A stretch of 64,000 nucleotides of DNA from Methylobacter sp. (GTDB taxonomy: Bacteria; Pseudomonadota; Gammaproteobacteria; Methylococcales; Methylomonadaceae), in NCBI GenBank assembly GCA_030679035.1, contig JAUXTH010000114.1, forward strand, positions 31,231 to 95,230, in the 5' to 3' direction. A program made the translations under genes and the position numbers. The notes beneath the pieces are model-generated. The model was not told the DNA's origin and ran no database searches. It was given only the letters and a program-made list of their open reading frames with translations. Positions 52,001-55,553 of this stretch are shown one piece after another (the stretch's first letter is position 1; each line of letters begins with the position of its first letter).

Positions 52001-54201
52001 CTTATTTCCTGAACCTGAAAGGCCCGATCATGGCGATCAATACCGCGTGTTCCTCGTCCCTGGTTGCGGCGCATCAAGCTTGTCTCAGTTTGCGGCAGAA
52101 TGAATGCGATACTGCGATTGCCGCTGGCGTGAACCTGATGGTATCACCGGCGGCGTATGTCGGCATGACGCAGGCCGGCATGCTGTCGCCGGATGGAAAA
52201 TGCTATGTTTTTGACCAGCGCGCAAACGGCATGGTGCCCGGCGAGGCGGTTGCGGTGGTCGTGCTAAAACGCCTGTCCAGAGCGCTTGCCGATGGCGATC
52301 CGATTCATGGCGTGATCCGCGGCAGCGGTATTAATTATGACGGCAAAACCAACGGCATCACTGCGCCCAGCGGCGCGTCGCAAACCGAATTGCTGGTCGA
52401 TGTTTATCAAAAAGCCCGTCTGCAACCGGAAGATATTGACTACGTCGTTACCCACGGCACCGCCACCCAGCTGGGCGATCCTGTCGAGATCAACGCGCTG
52501 TACGATGCGTTTAAGGGTAGCACGGACAAGCAGGGCTTTTGCGCGCTGACCTCGACCAAAAGCAATTTCGGCCATACCTTTGCAGCGTCCGGACTGGTCA
52601 GCCTGATCAGCCTTGTCCAGGCGCTAAAATATGAAACCATTCCGGCCAGCCTGCATTGCGAACAGGAGAACGATTATATCCGCTGGCGGGAAAGCCCGTT
52701 TTATGTCAATAAACGGAAGAAAGCCTGGACAAAGCAGCCGGGACAGCTGCGTATCGGCGCGGTCAGCGCTTTCGGCATGAGCGGCACCAATGCGCATATG
52801 GTGGTGCAAAATCATGTCGCCGAACCCGCGCGGGCGTCGGCATCCGCACCGTATTATCTGCTGGCTGTTTCGGCAAAAACCGAGTCTGCGTTGCAGGAGC
52901 AAATCCGGCAAATGGTCGCCTATCTGCAAAAGTCTGAATCGGGCCAACAAGGGTTGGACACCATCAGTTACACCTTGCAGCAGGGGCGGCATCACTTCCA
53001 GTACCGTTGCGCCATCGTGGTTTCGGATGTTCAGCATGCGGTTGAAACATGGAGCCGGTCGGTTAATCGGGATGCTGGGGCCGATTGTTGCCGCGGCGTC
53101 GTCAGCCGCGAATTTACCGGCCAAAAAGCGATAAGCCACTATATCAAGGATCTTACTCAGCAAGGCCGCGATTTGTTGGACAAGGCGAACGATTACCGGG
53201 ACATGCTGCTGGCGCTGGCGGATTTTTATTGCCAGGGTTACGACATCCCGTGGCAAAACCTGTACCCGGCGACACCCCGGCGCGTTAGTCTGCCGGGCTA
53301 TCCTTTTGCCAGAGAGCATTACTGGATTGATGAAGAGATTGAGCAGGCCCCGGTTGCAGTCGAAGCGCCTGAAGCCAGGCTGCACCCGCTGGTGCACCGG
53401 AATATTTCCAGCCTGGAAAAACAGCAATTTGCCTCTACATTTACCGGCGATGAGCGCTATATGGCTCGGTATCAGCAGGCGCAACAGCAGTTTATTCCGG
53501 CGCTGTTTTATCCCGAAATGGCCCGGTTTGCGGCCGAACAGGCAACGGGGCAGCCGGTTGCCGGGCTGAAAAACATGGTTTGGGGAACGCCGCTGGTTTA
53601 TCGGCAGGGTAGTGAACATACATTAACCGTCTACCTGCACAAAAAGGATAGCGATATTCTTTATTCGATCGATATGGACGGGCATCAAGAAGCCTGCAAC
53701 CACTTCGGCGAAGTCATCATCGACAGTTCCTCTATACAGTTGCCTGAATCGGTTGATTTTTCAAGGCTGCGGGCCGGATTGCAGCGGATGGAGCCGGATA
53801 GTGTTCTTGCGGATCAGGCTGCCGCGGCTATAGCCGATATTTACTGTAGCGGAACGGAGCTGCTGGCGACGCTGAATCTGCCTGGAAATACAAATGACCA
53901 AATCAGAGGGATGATGTTCCAGCCGCTGTTCATCAATGCGGCGTGGCGGCTGCTTCAGTTTTTTGCCCGGAACAGCTCCGGCTGGAACGGATCGGCATTA
54001 TTGCCGTTTTCGCTGCAACGGATAGCGGCGTCCGGGGCGCTGCCGGACCAGCTTGTGCTGCATCTTGTGCACAAAGGCGGTACTATTGGGCATCAGCAAA
54101 AATACGATATGACGTTCTACGATGCGAATGGAAAGGCGCATCTGCATTTGCAGGAGCTAACGCTCACCACCCAAGACAGGCTGTTTAACATTTCGATTTA
54201 A
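28093..54201 (+). CDS. Trans-AT hybrid PKS/NRPS, pederin-family type
   Basis: About 8,702 residues from the ATG at 28093; a TTG 24 bp upstream is an alternative. Domains by residue: KS1 43-474, ACP1 664-737, C 767-1203, A 1238-1730, PCP 1737-1815, KS2 1854-2276, KR1 2646-2890, ACP2 2914-2986, KS3 3047-3481, KR2 3892-4116, cMT 4168-4516, ACP3 4556-4638, KS4 4694-5106, DH 5305-5586, PS-like 5602-5866, KR3 6050-6290, ACP4a 6311-6393, ACP4b 6435-6517, KS5 6565-7002, KR4 7424-7663, ACP5 7698-7780, KS6 7822-8242, degenerate DH 8431-8702. No AT domain occurs, so malonyl transfer must be in trans. Module order matches pederin-type right-half assembly; product class is inference. Confidence 0.9.
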   Translation: MNTVQELKEIEEAILKASSAGIQPTAKCTQSHIQAPAHTGLPEPIAIIGLSGFFPKSNSVDEFWRLLDQDASLIEEIPSSRFDWRKFYDPTGKKAGESRSKWGGFIPDIAGFDPAFFNILPGEAVTMDPRQRLLLMSAYQTLADAGYAPESLKQSKTGVFVAIQDNEYLQLLKDAGVDTGEWYAQTCLLANRISYFFDFRGASEVVDAQCPGAAVAIHRAVNALRSGEMDQALVGAANLLLRPEPFALLSDSGQLSPTDSVNSFGLHAQGHLRAEGVASLLLKPLSKALADKDSIYALIKNTAVNYNGQGGASIAAPNTDSHVELIKTCYQQVNIDPRQVRYIEAQGMGNVLSDLVEWQAFNRALKDIARQQQVSLAPGMCKISTVKPMMGHMESASALGALFKVVRSMQTGVIHKIVNFTDYHPDMDRENQPCSLATETAVWPRTNGARLAGVHCYGMGGINAHLLIEEFDQSQHQHNDVGLERQGDYAAGQAEQIKPEPVLIVLSAKSESCLTAMVGQLDQLLGQEGQTARLSDIAFTLQVGRDALEHRIAWVVRSQQELISGLKKYLGSTAETGCGHVYQGHPKDASTSRQAPLTGDNLHALAAYWVNGGSVSWTSLSSGKNVRRVRLPVYPFDKQQYWIRTDNTANISVRADDNQTGEHRIRDYLISMLGEALQLPPEKINPEQHLYDFGIDSIIGMKLLRGLARTFDLDVQGRDMLEYPTIQALSRYLGQQLNQQPDQQSAGSLAFSENSQQATGQSRQAQRFPLSEGQKGLWILQKLVPDMSAYNIPLCFHIAQSVDAGALKKACRFLLDQYPILGSVFAAQDGELIRETRTEPVLAPVSIMEQQDVSALDPEQLLTHIRTIAKLPFELGSDPLVRFHLLSRGQRDNYLLLTLHHIVFDGGSFLPVVSTLLNAYQQISQGKTLAPAEAADHYPDFVQWEQQMLSGAEGHKHRAYWMQQLSGKLPGLNLFTDYPRAASSRFEGRTHSIRLDSALSGQIRSFARQQRMNLSTLFLALFNILLHRYTGQDDIIIGMPEKGRSQERFDSEVGYFINMLPIRSRDLGQKPFAALMRELQLTMSDALDHAAYPFPVLVSDLGIAPSEDFSPVFQVAFEYQNVFSSGDLLTFQRQFQDALSITLIEEIAQEGEYELVLEVREGKDDFALNLKYNPTLFKPSTIARLAEHLVNLAGQAIAHPEQMPGELGMLADQEQKLLLDDWNNTATDYPAQQCFHQLFEQQVRLTPNAVAVVFEHQQLSYAELDQKSTQLAKYLQQAGLKPDQLVAVCVDRSVDMMVALLGVAKSGAAWLPMDLRYPADRLSFMLQDSQALMVLTQADFQQRLHGIAAKAGLGDFPVISLDSQWDDIECQAQRGDLRRQANADHLAYVIYTSGSTGAPKGVMIRHQSLTNFLLSMAKEPGFQAGDRLLAVTTYCFDIAALELLLPLVRGGCCCICATDKLNDSERLQQEIKRLQPTVMQATPSTWTMLFHSGWRNEQGIKILCGGEPLPQALKQQFVASGSEAWNMYGPTETTIWSTVAPITNDAPINIGKPIANTQVYIVDSNNRLAPIGLPGEFCIGGDGLAKGYLNNPALTGEKFIDNPFKPGSRLYRTGDLARRREDGVLEHLGRLDHQVKIRGYRIELGEIESRLYRHPAIRQSVVVAREQQGGKQLVAYYVKHSDHDLSQAQLQNYLAEQLPDYMVPAIFVAVSEIPIMANGKTDRNALAAREPVIDRKDSYVPPQSEIERAVLSIWQALLNIGTMGVTDGFFELGGNSVLSVMLAQRISEAFDVKFSAPDLFKYPTVQDISLFIGKARGRETVSPTVKPAAPEATATKPRSAADTKTYPDYYQHSLAIIGMSCHVPGAKNPMQYWRNLRQGKESSTLLSIEELRNAGIAEELINNPNFIPLQYSMEGKDLFDPGFFNISPKNAAFMDPQFRMLLQHSWQAIEDAGYVAGEIPETAVFMSASNSFYKTLLHNSGTVDAADEYAAWIAAQGGTIPTMISYQLGLKGPSFSVHSNCSSSLVGLYLANQSLQLNEAKYALIGGATLFPIPGAGHVYQPGMNFSSDGHCKAFDASADGLVGGEGVAVVMVKKAIDAIEDGDHIYALVRGVAVNNDGSDKAGFYVPSVKGQADVIQKVLRATGVNPETIGYVEAHGTGTKLGDPVEVMALNEVYQRYTAKKQFCGIGSVKPNIGHLDTVAGLAGVIKVALSLQHGEIPPSINYKTPNPEIDFASSAFRVIDKLTEWQSGSEPRRAALSSFGIGGTNAHAILEEYPSVQADRQPLESLQNGDQVIVLSAKTEAQLQAYAAKLLQYIETELDPLQIRLQDLAFTLQSGREAMSWRLALRVGGISELAGKLKQYAAGAAVIEDCFQGQVKQSGEAALFLADHDDGNDLVTLWLARGRLDKVARAWTGGLDFDWSLLHQNGACRRISLPTYPFAEERYWVESIPGDSRNFKPVPFIQADAANAVLIAHPVWKPQIADTAINGPVYGRHLIMLCGFDAAERADLETRMQDADCIELQPTGATPAQSYQTICVQVFNVIKQIAADNIQHTLIQVVLAGDGEQQLYAGLSGLLKTARLENPKMITQLIVTGSDNTAQTVAMKLTENSFCPDDSYIRYQPQRMIIDWETLASDERPDLPWKERGVYLLTGGAGGLGIMFAEEIARQVQRATLVLVNRSELTARQLQRVESLRSKGISVVCQQADVSRQQDVDALIADIIRQFGTIDGILHGAGVIQDNFILNKSAAEFEAVLAAKVAGTVNLDSATRDVGLDFFVLFSSAAAVLGSAGQADYCAANAFMDAFAHYRNEQVTSKQRRGHTLAIDWPLWQHGGMRIDAAAEQAMRQTTGIVPMQTEIGLQALYRSLASGRAQTLVLEGDAAVIQRLLAAGQSRPAVAQQTAHSDATIDTDMLRQKTVQQLKYLLTETVRIPLERIQAHEPMEKYGIDSIAITQLNQKLERVFGSISKTLFYQYQTVDALAGYLAADYPNACLAWTGQSAATTAERPVDRPEPIRPVTVQCSAPAQRIESSRFDLSGSVQPPTIQEPIAIIGISGRYPQADTLEKFWENLKTGKDCISEIPSDRWPMQNFFDDDPKQAVAAGKSYSKWGGFIDSFADFDPLFFNISPREALTIDPQERLFLQCAWQALEDAGYTRETLRQNVGVFTGITKTGFDLYGPELWRQGRIVFPHTSFSSVANRISYCLNLHGPSMPIDTMCSSALTAIHEACQHIRHGDCDMAIAGGVNLYLHPSTYVGLCSVYMLSRDGQCRSFGKGGNGFVPGEGVGAVLLKRLSQAVRDGDPIHAVIRGSSVNHGGKTNGYTVPNPNAQAELIRDTLQKAGVDARTVSYMEAHGTGTELGDPIEMTGLTEAFRHYTNDTGFCALGSVKSNMGHLEAAAGMAGLSKIILQMRHGQIAPSLHAQQLNPNIDFAATPFTVQQHLADWQRPTLKIDGETREFPRRAGLSSFGAGGSNAHLVLEEYTPQVVRPMPEIIRPESPAVIVLSAKTDERLRQVVANLLDSLTENEASEPDLHNIAYTLQVGREALDERLGLVVSSIAELKHKLAEFLDTGDSMPDVSRGRIQRNKDAFVALADDEEFQDTVDKWIARGKYTKLLDFWVKGLTVDWPELYPDKKPQRIHLPVYPFAKQRYWLDVDADNLQAPATDADDSGEVAAQQAELIMMHPVWDALVPQDCAVFPSVTSRLAIVGGTDRQKQAIREQYKNAIDPAIAPGQDIQSITGQLQQLERLDHIVWIAPECELRAITDELIIAAQQDGVMQLFRLVKALLASGYADADLGLTVITTQALAVHERDTVNPVHAAVHGLVGSIAKEYPKWKLRALDVADEADWPVAGMWRLPPHPQGESYARRGQDWLQQKLVPLRDAAASADVYRDQGVYVVIGGAGGLGETWSRAMIRDYQANIIWLGRSEKDSAIQAKLDAVAGYGVAPEYIQADARDPEAMREAYRQIKQRHGNIHGLIVSTLGQYDQSLAQMSEDLFRDILSVKLDVDVRAVQLFQDEPLDFVVFFSSMVAFARTGGMSAYASACVFNDAFARQLAHEWACAVKVVNWGYWDVGGGTRISGALKNLVEQRGVQPIDAAQGLAALKTLLGGPMQQLAVTRTSKPELIETFAADEWTTYAVDKSRSCMDSIEAYRPIQAAPEENPSTGQLNDWIVKLLFVQLQAMGLFQPGHRDDPEAMRKRAGILDKYDRWWRESLNILQERGCVRIDNGCFMPDETAGCESQQQVWRDWKTQKQHYLNQPETRTLAVLVDDCLTQLPEVLRGTTLVTDVLFPNGSMDKIEGLYKNNRVCDYFNDVVAGVAETYIRQRINDDPTARIRIIEIGAGTGGTTSTVLPHLNPLRQYIAEYCYTDLSRSFFNHAKQRYGAQFPYLTYKLCNIEQPLAQQDIAVGGYDIAIATNVLHATRSMRNTLRNAKAALRGNGILVLNEISDKTVFASVLFGLIDGWSLAEDEHLRIPGSPGLFPESWRTLLYQEGFKSVLFPANADHSLGQQIIVADSDGVIRQQAADQGRIQKQPSQTETLAEPITVPAQIDSTEVHKQDVAEAVQSLILDSLSAALTISRDMIELDVPFSDYGIDSILGVGFIQQLNKALSLSMNTTILFDYATVERLTGHIIADNRHGIRIEASPADAKLPKPAAIPAQAATPLHCVHTRKVEPEPAQQPPTRQGPNRLETDGIAVIGMSGQFPGAKNVDEFWQNMISGVDPVTELPEHYLGEQRYSPEKQPGKSYCKWGGVLEGRDCFDPMFFNISPREAESMNPHQRLILQESWKALEDAGYNPKSLSDSRTGIFVGSEPTGYVHETFTGASEAIVASRLSYFLNLKGPAFVVNTGCSSSGVALHLACESLRNHESDLALSGGVFAVMGQTILVGLSQTDMLTHKGRCYAFDADADGMVMSEGVGMVALKRLDQALADGDAIYGVIRASGINQDGASNGITAPNGIAQQQLITDVYRRYQIDPERISYIETHGTGTQLGDPIEANALARAFREFTDKTHYCAIGSAKSHIGHTSSNSGVTGLISLLLSLKHHKLPGLRHFKKLNPLIDFEQSAFYPSTQQSEWRSTDGKPLMAAMNSFGHGGTNAHLVVEEFVGGSAERVRNVSAETGQPELIVLSAKDEARLMDMATNLNNFVLQAIRYSAEGQFSDEVVTLADIAYTLQTGREAMEQRVAFKVHSLIELTGALAAFLTDNSGGSPLWIGYVEPKRNKKERNQYATEISRWLADSAQDKLAASWVQGAEIDWSNLRRESKTRRIHLPAYPFARERYWRPNEVFGTLSGQERAVYENFHLHPLVQRNTSTLYQQRFQSTFTGAEFFLSDHIVQGQKLLPGVAYLEIARAAVSHAVGHEQQFHALRLNNIIWTKPLAVTDGAVEVAISLNAEANGSISYQIRSGQAQVHHQGVAFTEAPKTPEPLDLSALRISIDQTGVTADLCYAALESAGICYGPAQKAIQTVYTGRNQVLAKLQLPDVIADTQELYVLHPAIMDSALQATIALALAGAGESGQRPVLLPFALESLEVFAPCQPIMWIWIRASATPAAGDDLHKLDIDLCTEQGEVCVRMLGFTSRVLSRDRIAPVDGKDTGRAAPHPLLHSQDADGRQFVTRFSGSEFFLRDHSGMLPGAVYLEMARAAAHCGDGSIYGLSHIVWPKPMLVNEQGSGLITKLTPDGFSITTRNNDVDSIHCQGKIITDPATPETGAEFDIEAIKSRCASVLSKEQCDRLLDSTHGPALLSIDHLRYNDQEALARLELPDELKPGQADYVLHPSLLNGAILTGVVWTLTARPGAALPMPFSMDQLRIYRPLPQQLYAYVRRHEDTSQSGNIETVDIDLLDSQGLCLASLQGFTTVFAQQDDELVFAAPEWQDQPLSVPVQPVRTAAPVFILSEKQDALHKALQAKWPRAHIEILPALGEDLAAGIERCFLQLFSRCRHVINEKSGRIQPLVLLIPHNEQAVLYCGLSGLLKTVRLEHPRIAAKTVCYQLADDASITQFVSQLAGEINSLRGDVEIRYSSDGQRQVRILTEVNLPDSGAQMPVFKPGDVIWITGGLGGVGRLLARYLGVDRKARLVLSGRSALDADSQQFINALKQQGAELIYLQADIAQAESVKGALKRIEQHYGRLNGIIHSAGVIEDDYIGNKTDDQIRRVLRPKIAGILALDAATRHLPLDYMVLFSSIAGALGNPGQADYAGANAFLDGFAHYRNDQVRQGKCAGKTLSLNWPLWRDGGMQMERQNEVLMRQATGMAAMDTESGLRALEQSLSGNYAQVLVAYGDKAGICSKLLAFKYDAVETGLFVDGDNDGLQQKLTQSVSAELIRVVAEVQRIRPEKIALSRDLSAYGFDSISFTEFANALNKVYALSLMPTLFFEIPELAALAGYLIAHHQQALLKKYGLDKAQAIAETFRHDTVETRLSYSLPAADSNDNDGLQQKLTQSVSAELVRLVAEVQRIRPEKITLSRDLSAYGFDSISFTEFANALNKVYALSLMPTLFFEIPDLAALAGYLISHHQQALLKKYGLDRQQPIAEPKPEPVAQPGRFRRQEAAPVAINAPVIDTDAIAVIGIGGKFPGSADLDDFWRQLQANRDLISEVPKQRWDWREIYGDPHQQPGKTKVKWGGFIADADCFDARFFGISPVEAEALDPQFRLFLETVWATLEDAGYPAGALSGSKTGVFAGVATADYKDLWCEARLKGTIKSLTEPFPFMIANRVSYWFNFHGPSEVIDTACSSSLIAVNRAIESIRQGNCDIALAGGVNVLGSPRLTIASSQAGMLSEDGRCMTFDQRANGYVRSEGVAVLLLKPLHKAIADNDRIYGLIRGSGENHGGRSASPTAPNAAAQKQLLVDVYSRSGIDPRTVSYIEAHGTGTVLGDPVEVNGLKAAFAELYQRQGLSIPAQAYCGLNSVKANVGHLEAASGATGIIKVLLMLKHRQIPGNPHLKTPNPYLQLDGTPFYLVDETRDWEQQTDQNRNPLPRRAGVSSFGVGGSNAHVIIEEYQGNAGQPSEPISCTSPALIVLSAKNEQRLRDYAGKLLQFIRNERESVDLRDLAYTLQVGREAMPQRLAFQAASFDQLEQKLQAFIDQPTPVEGVHRGQVKQNDDGMTVFSADEDMAATFDAWIEKGKYDKLLAAWVNGLEFDWLRLYSGCKPARIGLPTYPFARERYWIPTAEPATENGHSETEPLEADTDVELADDLLTFEEVWSELPLANGSADSIKTLLCFVSGQRSQQAITEQVHQLDAQTRVLFVEQGIGTAQVSDGRYRIDADNAETYTQAFSMIRDTAGDVDAILYLWPLEDPRCVKDASRVLHLLQATASAGLKPRKLILSGAYADALERCYLDAWIAFERSLGLVLPDTQVAVIFREADAQSRNAPVQEWLRTLWAELQVPQLHSALYRQQIRYTAKVQPVDLRPSGDSLLKQGGTYLITGGCGGLGMIFAEHLAKNYAANLVLTGRSAPDAEKRNNLQKLESYGGHVLYVQADVADPEAMQAGIEQAAQRFGDINGVLHIAGISGAATVLETNPADFQRVLDAKMAGTEVLDSVLEKQTPDFVCYFSSSSAILGDFGSCDYALGNRFQTAYAHYRNSHYPGKTIVINWPLWRDGGLQVGDSEQTRFYLKSSGQRSLESNEGIRLFEQLLAQDKTQYLVLAGQAERIQRIIDLNPTDLNPVRSEPVPVVADVAAGSGRRAGMKGLDVEQCINHDLKEQICNLLKTKRNELDADSNLADFGFDSISLAEFSRMLSRFYALEITPSVFFSHATLRKLTAYFFTEYRQAMQAFYHEPDADAPQAPPVVIETATKPGSQAAAVSPAYRPETDINEPIAIIGISGRFPKARNVDELWQILEQGADAVDEIPGDRFDWRQYYGDSANNAEKTNSKWCGCIPGIAEFDPLFFEISPLEAERMDPRQRHLLQESWLALENAGYGSEQIARYKIGMFVGVEDGSDYQRRLKKVSLTSTHNGILASRLAYFLNLKGPIMAINTACSSSLVAAHQACLSLRQNECDTAIAAGVNLMVSPAAYVGMTQAGMLSPDGKCYVFDQRANGMVPGEAVAVVVLKRLSRALADGDPIHGVIRGSGINYDGKTNGITAPSGASQTELLVDVYQKARLQPEDIDYVVTHGTATQLGDPVEINALYDAFKGSTDKQGFCALTSTKSNFGHTFAASGLVSLISLVQALKYETIPASLHCEQENDYIRWRESPFYVNKRKKAWTKQPGQLRIGAVSAFGMSGTNAHMVVQNHVAEPARASASAPYYLLAVSAKTESALQEQIRQMVAYLQKSESGQQGLDTISYTLQQGRHHFQYRCAIVVSDVQHAVETWSRSVNRDAGADCCRGVVSREFTGQKAISHYIKDLTQQGRDLLDKANDYRDMLLALADFYCQGYDIPWQNLYPATPRRVSLPGYPFAREHYWIDEEIEQAPVAVEAPEARLHPLVHRNISSLEKQQFASTFTGDERYMARYQQAQQQFIPALFYPEMARFAAEQATGQPVAGLKNMVWGTPLVYRQGSEHTLTVYLHKKDSDILYSIDMDGHQEACNHFGEVIIDSSSIQLPESVDFSRLRAGLQRMEPDSVLADQAAAAIADIYCSGTELLATLNLPGNTNDQIRGMMFQPLFINAAWRLLQFFARNSSGWNGSALLPFSLQRIAASGALPDQLVLHLVHKGGTIGHQQKYDMTFYDANGKAHLHLQELTLTTQDRLFNISI
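28219..30303 (+). other. Module 1 of PKS-1: KS0-ACP (non-elongating)
   Basis: KS1 (28219-29513) keeps the active Cys (codon 28720) in the altered context DAQCPGAA and the second His (29266, GHMES). The HGTGT motif has become QGMGN, with Gln at 29128. That His is needed for decarboxylation in elongating KSs, so this KS should only pass an acyl chain on. The post-KS linker ends in VRLPVYPFDKQQYW, as in trans-AT PKSs. ACP1 has the GIDSI site (Ser 30181). Confidence 0.8.
30391..33535 (+). other. Module 2 of PKS-1: C-A(Gly)-PCP
   Basis: The C domain has HHIVFDG at 30790-30810. The A domain has A3 (YTSGSTGAPKG) and A10 (NGKTDRNAL). Reading the ten specificity positions by alignment to GrsA gives D-I-L-Q-L-G-M-I-W-K, one residue from the glycine code DILQLGLIWK. 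The PCP has GGNSV (Ser 33418). It therefore forms an amide between an incoming acyl chain and glycine. Confidence 0.85.
33652..37050 (+). other. Module 3 of PKS-1: KS-KR-ACP
   Basis: KS2 is canonical (SNCSSS with Cys 34153, EAHGTGT, GHLDT) and follows the glycine module. KR1 (36028-36760) has GGAGGLG, the Ser of FSSAAAV and YCAAN. ACP2 has GIDSI (Ser 36940). It would extend the glycyl thioester and reduce the former glycine carbonyl to an alcohol. Confidence 0.85.
37231..42005 (+). other. Module 4 of PKS-1: KS-KR-cMT-ACP
   Basis: KS3 is canonical (DTMCSSA, EAHGTGT, GHLEA). KR2 (39766-40440) has GGAGGLG and the catalytic Tyr at 40213, but the Asn of YxxxN is Cys (40225). The cMT (40594-41640) has IIEIGAGTGG. 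ACP3 has GIDSI (Ser 41881). It would give a beta-hydroxy, alpha-methylated unit; a gem-dimethyl needs the cMT to act twice. Confidence 0.82.
42172..47680 (+). other. Module 5 of PKS-1: KS-DH-PS-like-KR-ACP-ACP
   Basis: KS4 is canonical (NTGCSSS, ETHGTGT, GHTSS). The first DH (44005-44850) is active-looking: HxxxGxxxxP with His at 44092 and DSALQ at 44590. The second DH-like domain (44896-45690) has its His (44977) in a shortened motif, Asn (45436) for the catalytic Asp, and THGPALL for YGPxF. KR3 (46240-46960) and two near-identical ACPs follow (Ser 47149 and 47521). This is the architecture of pyran-forming modules. Confidence 0.8.
47023..47688 (+). repeat. Tandem duplication of ACP-coding segment, period 372 bp
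   Basis: The segment from 47023 recurs from 47395 with very few differences for about 290 bp. Both copies encode AYGFDSISFTEFANALNKVY and both keep the phosphopantetheine Ser. The linker after each also matches (HHQQALLKKYGLD). The duplication spans the ACP and its linker. Confidence 0.9.
47785..51430 (+). other. Module 6 of PKS-1: KS-KR-ACP
   Basis: KS5 is canonical (DTACSSS, EAHGTGT, GHLEA). KR4 (50362-51080) has GGCGGLG, FSSSSAILG and YALGN. ACP5 has GFDSI (Ser 51292). A further ketoreduction gives one more beta-hydroxyl group. The KS-to-KR spacer (49600-50350) looks like a structural psi-KR half without catalytic motifs. Confidence 0.83.
51556..54198 (+). other. Module 7 of PKS-1: KS-degenerate DH, without ACP (split module)
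   Basis: KS6 keeps the catalytic set (NTACSSS, VTHGTAT, GHTFA). The DH-like domain (53383-54198) has lost the active His (Tyr at 53470) and the Gly of HxxxGxxxxP (YxxxQxxxxP), and the catalytic Asp is Asn (FINAAW), so it should be inactive. The protein ends here. The matching ACP is at the start of the second synthase, beyond the monooxygenase gene. Confidence 0.82.
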
Positions 54202-54222
54202 TCTAAATAAAATACCAGACAG

Positions 54223-55524
54223 ATGAACAAACGGATAAAACTATGCATCATTGGCGGAGGACCGCTGGGAATAGGCCTGGGCAGGGAGCTGAACGACGGC
54301 GGAATCGACTATGACCTGTATGAGTCGGAAGCGGATTTGGGCGGCGTGTGGAATGGCGACGGCAAGTGCGGCCGGGTCTACCCTTCGCTGCATTTGATTT
54401 CACCGAAGTTCAATACCCAGGTGCCCGATTACCCGATGCCGGACGATTATCCGGTTTACCCGAACCACAAAATGATGCTGGCTTATATGCGTTCTTATGC
54501 CAGGGACTTCGGCGTGTATGACAAAGCCATTTTCAATACTTCGGTAACTAAATTGGAACCGGCCGGAGACGGCTGGGATGTGACCTTATCCAGCGGCGAA
54601 TGCAAACACTATTCGTTTGTCGCTGTCTGCAACGGCGCGCAACGGGTCGCCCGTTATCCGTCCCCTCCGTACCGTGGGCATTTCAGCGGCGAAGTTTTTC
54701 ATTCAATGGACTATAAATCCCCCGACCAGGTCAGAGGCAAACGGGTTCTGGTTATCGGCGCAGGCAACTCCGGCTGCGACATCGCCGTGGATGCCGTGCA
54801 TCATGGCACCGACGTATATCACAGCACACGGCGTGGCTACCATTATTATCCGAAATTTATCGGCGGCAAGCCGACGCCGCAATGGATGCTGCAACTGGGC
54901 AACAAGTTCAAATCCAAGGAAGAGACCATGGCTTATATCCAGCAGGTGTTCAAGCTGGCCGGTTACGACGGCGTCGATTACGGATTGAAAAAGCCCGATC
55001 ACCCGCTGGACGGCGCGCATCCGATCATGAACTCCCAGATTCTGTACCACATCGGTCATGGCGATATTAAGCCGAAAGAGGATGTCGACTACTTCGATGA
55101 CAACACCGTCTATTTTACCGACGGCACCAGCGCCGAAGTGGACGTGATTATCTACGCCACCGGCTATGACCGGGATTTTCCGTTTATCGATCCGGCGCTG
55201 CTGCAATGGAAAGCAGGCATTCCGGATCTGTTTATTCATATTGCGCCCAGAAACCTGGACAACATATTTTTCTTCGGTTTTGTTAATGCGGCGGCAGGCC
55301 TAGGCGACGGCTTGAGATTGCAGGGCCAGTTCGTCAGAAGCTATATCAAGGCGTTTACTGACAAAAGCAAAGGCTATGACAAATTCATCAAGGCCAAGCA
55401 GGAAGACGACCCGGATTTGGGACAGGATTATTTCCTGGATTCGCACCGGCATTTATGGGAAGTGGATTTCTGGAAGTTTATTAAAGTCGCGCGCAAATAC
55501 CGCGACATGCTGGATGAACGTTGA
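54223..55524 (+). CDS. Flavin-dependent monooxygenase (class B, FMO-type), PedG-like
   Basis: 433 residues. The FAD site is IGGGPLGIGLG near residue 10 and the NADPH site GAGNSG at 179-184. The family signature FxGxxxHxxx(Y/F) is at 154-164 (FSGEVFHSMDY), with Tyr as in FMOs rather than Trp as in type I Baeyer-Villiger enzymes. It sits alone between two halves of a split PKS module, 21 bp after the first synthase and 29 bp before the second, so all three are co-transcribed. In the pederin cluster the equivalent oxygenase is thought to cleave or oxidise the chain; an oxygen insertion or alpha-hydroxylation here is inference. Confidence 0.87.
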   Translation: MNKRIKLCIIGGGPLGIGLGRELNDGGIDYDLYESEADLGGVWNGDGKCGRVYPSLHLISPKFNTQVPDYPMPDDYPVYPNHKMMLAYMRSYARDFGVYDKAIFNTSVTKLEPAGDGWDVTLSSGECKHYSFVAVCNGAQRVARYPSPPYRGHFSGEVFHSMDYKSPDQVRGKRVLVIGAGNSGCDIAVDAVHHGTDVYHSTRRGYHYYPKFIGGKPTPQWMLQLGNKFKSKEETMAYIQQVFKLAGYDGVDYGLKKPDHPLDGAHPIMNSQILYHIGHGDIKPKEDVDYFDDNTVYFTDGTSAEVDVIIYATGYDRDFPFIDPALLQWKAGIPDLFIHIAPRNLDNIFFFGFVNAAAGLGDGLRLQGQFVRSYIKAFTDKSKGYDKFIKAKQEDDPDLGQDYFLDSHRHLWEVDFWKFIKVARKYRDMLDER

Positions 55525-55553
55525 GTTTGCAGGACAATGATGGAGAACGCCGG